Shown here: positions 5,439 through 5,893 of the stretch, in pieces
Layout of the letters: every line of letters begins with the position of its first letter
Numbering within the stretch: the stretch's first letter is position 1
NCBI GenBank assembly: GCA_934504065.1
Contig: CAKSVQ010000137.1
Span: forward strand, 1 to 5,893
Direction of reading: 5' to 3'
Length of the DNA stretch: 5,893 nucleotides
Source of the DNA: an uncultured Dysosmobacter sp.
GTDB lineage: Bacteria > Bacillota > Clostridia > Oscillospirales > Oscillospiraceae
Position numbers and translations under genes: made by a program
The notes under the pieces: model-generated
Told to the model about the DNA's origin: nothing
Database searches by the model: none
Seen by the model: the letters and a program-made list of their open reading frames with translations, nothing else

Positions 5439-5893
5439 TCAGGCCTTGTGATCGCAGCCCAGAACGTCCACGATCTTGTGAGCGACCATGGCCTTGATGG
5501 CGGCGCGGGCAGGCTTGAGGTACTGGCGGGGATCGAAATCGCTGGGATGCTCATCGAAGTACTGACGGATGGTGGCGGTCATTGCCAGACGCAGGTCAGA
5601 GTCGATGTTGATCTTGCAGACGGAGAGCTCCGCAGCGTGGCGCAGCTGCTCTTCGGGAATACCGACAGCATCGGGCATCTTGCCGCCATGCTCGTTGATG
5701 GCCTTCACGAACTCCTGCGGCACGGAGGAAGAGCCATGCAGCACGATGGGGAAGCCGGGCAGACGCTTGGAGACCTCTTCCAGAACGTCGAAGCGCAGGG
5801 GAGGCGGAACCAGAATGCCCTTTTCATTGCGGGTGCACTGCGCGGCAGTGAACTTGTAAGCGCCGTGGCTGGTGCCGATCGCAATGGCCAGAG
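5439..5893 (-). CDS. fba: Fructose-bisphosphate aldolase, class II (N-terminal part outside window)
   Basis: Class II aldolase is a zinc enzyme of glycolysis and gluconeogenesis that interconverts fructose 1,6-bisphosphate with DHAP and glyceraldehyde 3-phosphate. The visible frame starts LAIAIGTSHGAYKF at the window edge and runs to TGA 5439-5441, about 150 residues. Zinc-ligand histidines are in GTSHGAYK (codon 5864-5866) and IVLHGSS (codon 5736-5738). KINIDSDLRLAMT is the substrate phosphate and metal-site segment, and the end HPSDFDPRQYL is typical of the family. The methionine-like start at 5744 is an internal GTG (Val), so the gene continues beyond the right edge. Codons end almost always in G or C, more strongly than in the neighbouring genes, as expected for a highly expressed enzyme. 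An intrinsic terminator follows directly. Confidence 0.97.
   Translation of the reverse strand, partial: LAIAIGTSHGAYKFTAAQCTRNEKGILVPPPLRFDVLEEVSKRLPGFPIVLHGSSSVPQEFVKAINEHGGKMPDAVGIPEEQLRHAAELSVCKINIDSDLRLAMTATIRQYFDEHPSDFDPRQYLKPARAAIKAMVAHKIVDVLGCDHKA

Overview
The window looks like a chromosomal segment of a spore-forming Firmicute of class Clostridia, most likely Oscillospirales/Ruminococcaceae-like. This is inferred from a CwlD-type spore cortex amidase, AGGAGG-type ribosome binding sites, a small four-cysteine protein of a clostridial type, an SLH-domain GH18 protein and an Amidase_6 protein. The species cannot be named from the sequence. There is no rRNA, tRNA, CRISPR array or insertion sequence.

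Left part, plus strand (1-1689): the 3' end of a cwlD-like amidase gene overlaps the start of radA by an ATGA. radA is intact through its zinc finger, Walker motifs and KNRFG motif. It is then broken near 1484: about 11 conserved residues are missing and the frame changes, so the last 67 or so residues lie in another frame (1486-1689). A minus-strand gene for a small cysteine-rich protein (1580-1795) overlaps this radA tail in antisense.

Centre (1796-3102): a 240-base intergenic region precedes a Xer-family tyrosine recombinase gene of 339 aa with a complete catalytic set. The intergenic region holds a perfect 28-bp palindrome (1908-1935). When split 11+6+11, both arms resemble the XerD-binding arm of dif. 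It also holds a strong Shine-Dalgarno next to a six-codon ORF, and possible alternative hairpins just before the recombinase start. A strong bidirectional terminator (3059-3102) separates this gene from the convergent genes on the right.

Right part, minus strand (3108-5893), reading from the right edge: the C-terminal part of a class II fructose-bisphosphate aldolase gene ends at an intrinsic terminator. An Amidase_6-domain protein follows. Next, after 79 bases, comes a secreted protein with three SLH repeats and a GH18 domain of the SleL/YaaH type. The last two may form a small operon for envelope or spore-wall remodelling. With cwlD at the left edge, three of the seven genes are predicted to act on peptidoglycan or the cell wall.

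The points most worth a second look are the dif-like palindrome beside the xer gene, the broken radA, and the cysteine-rich gene antisense to the radA tail.
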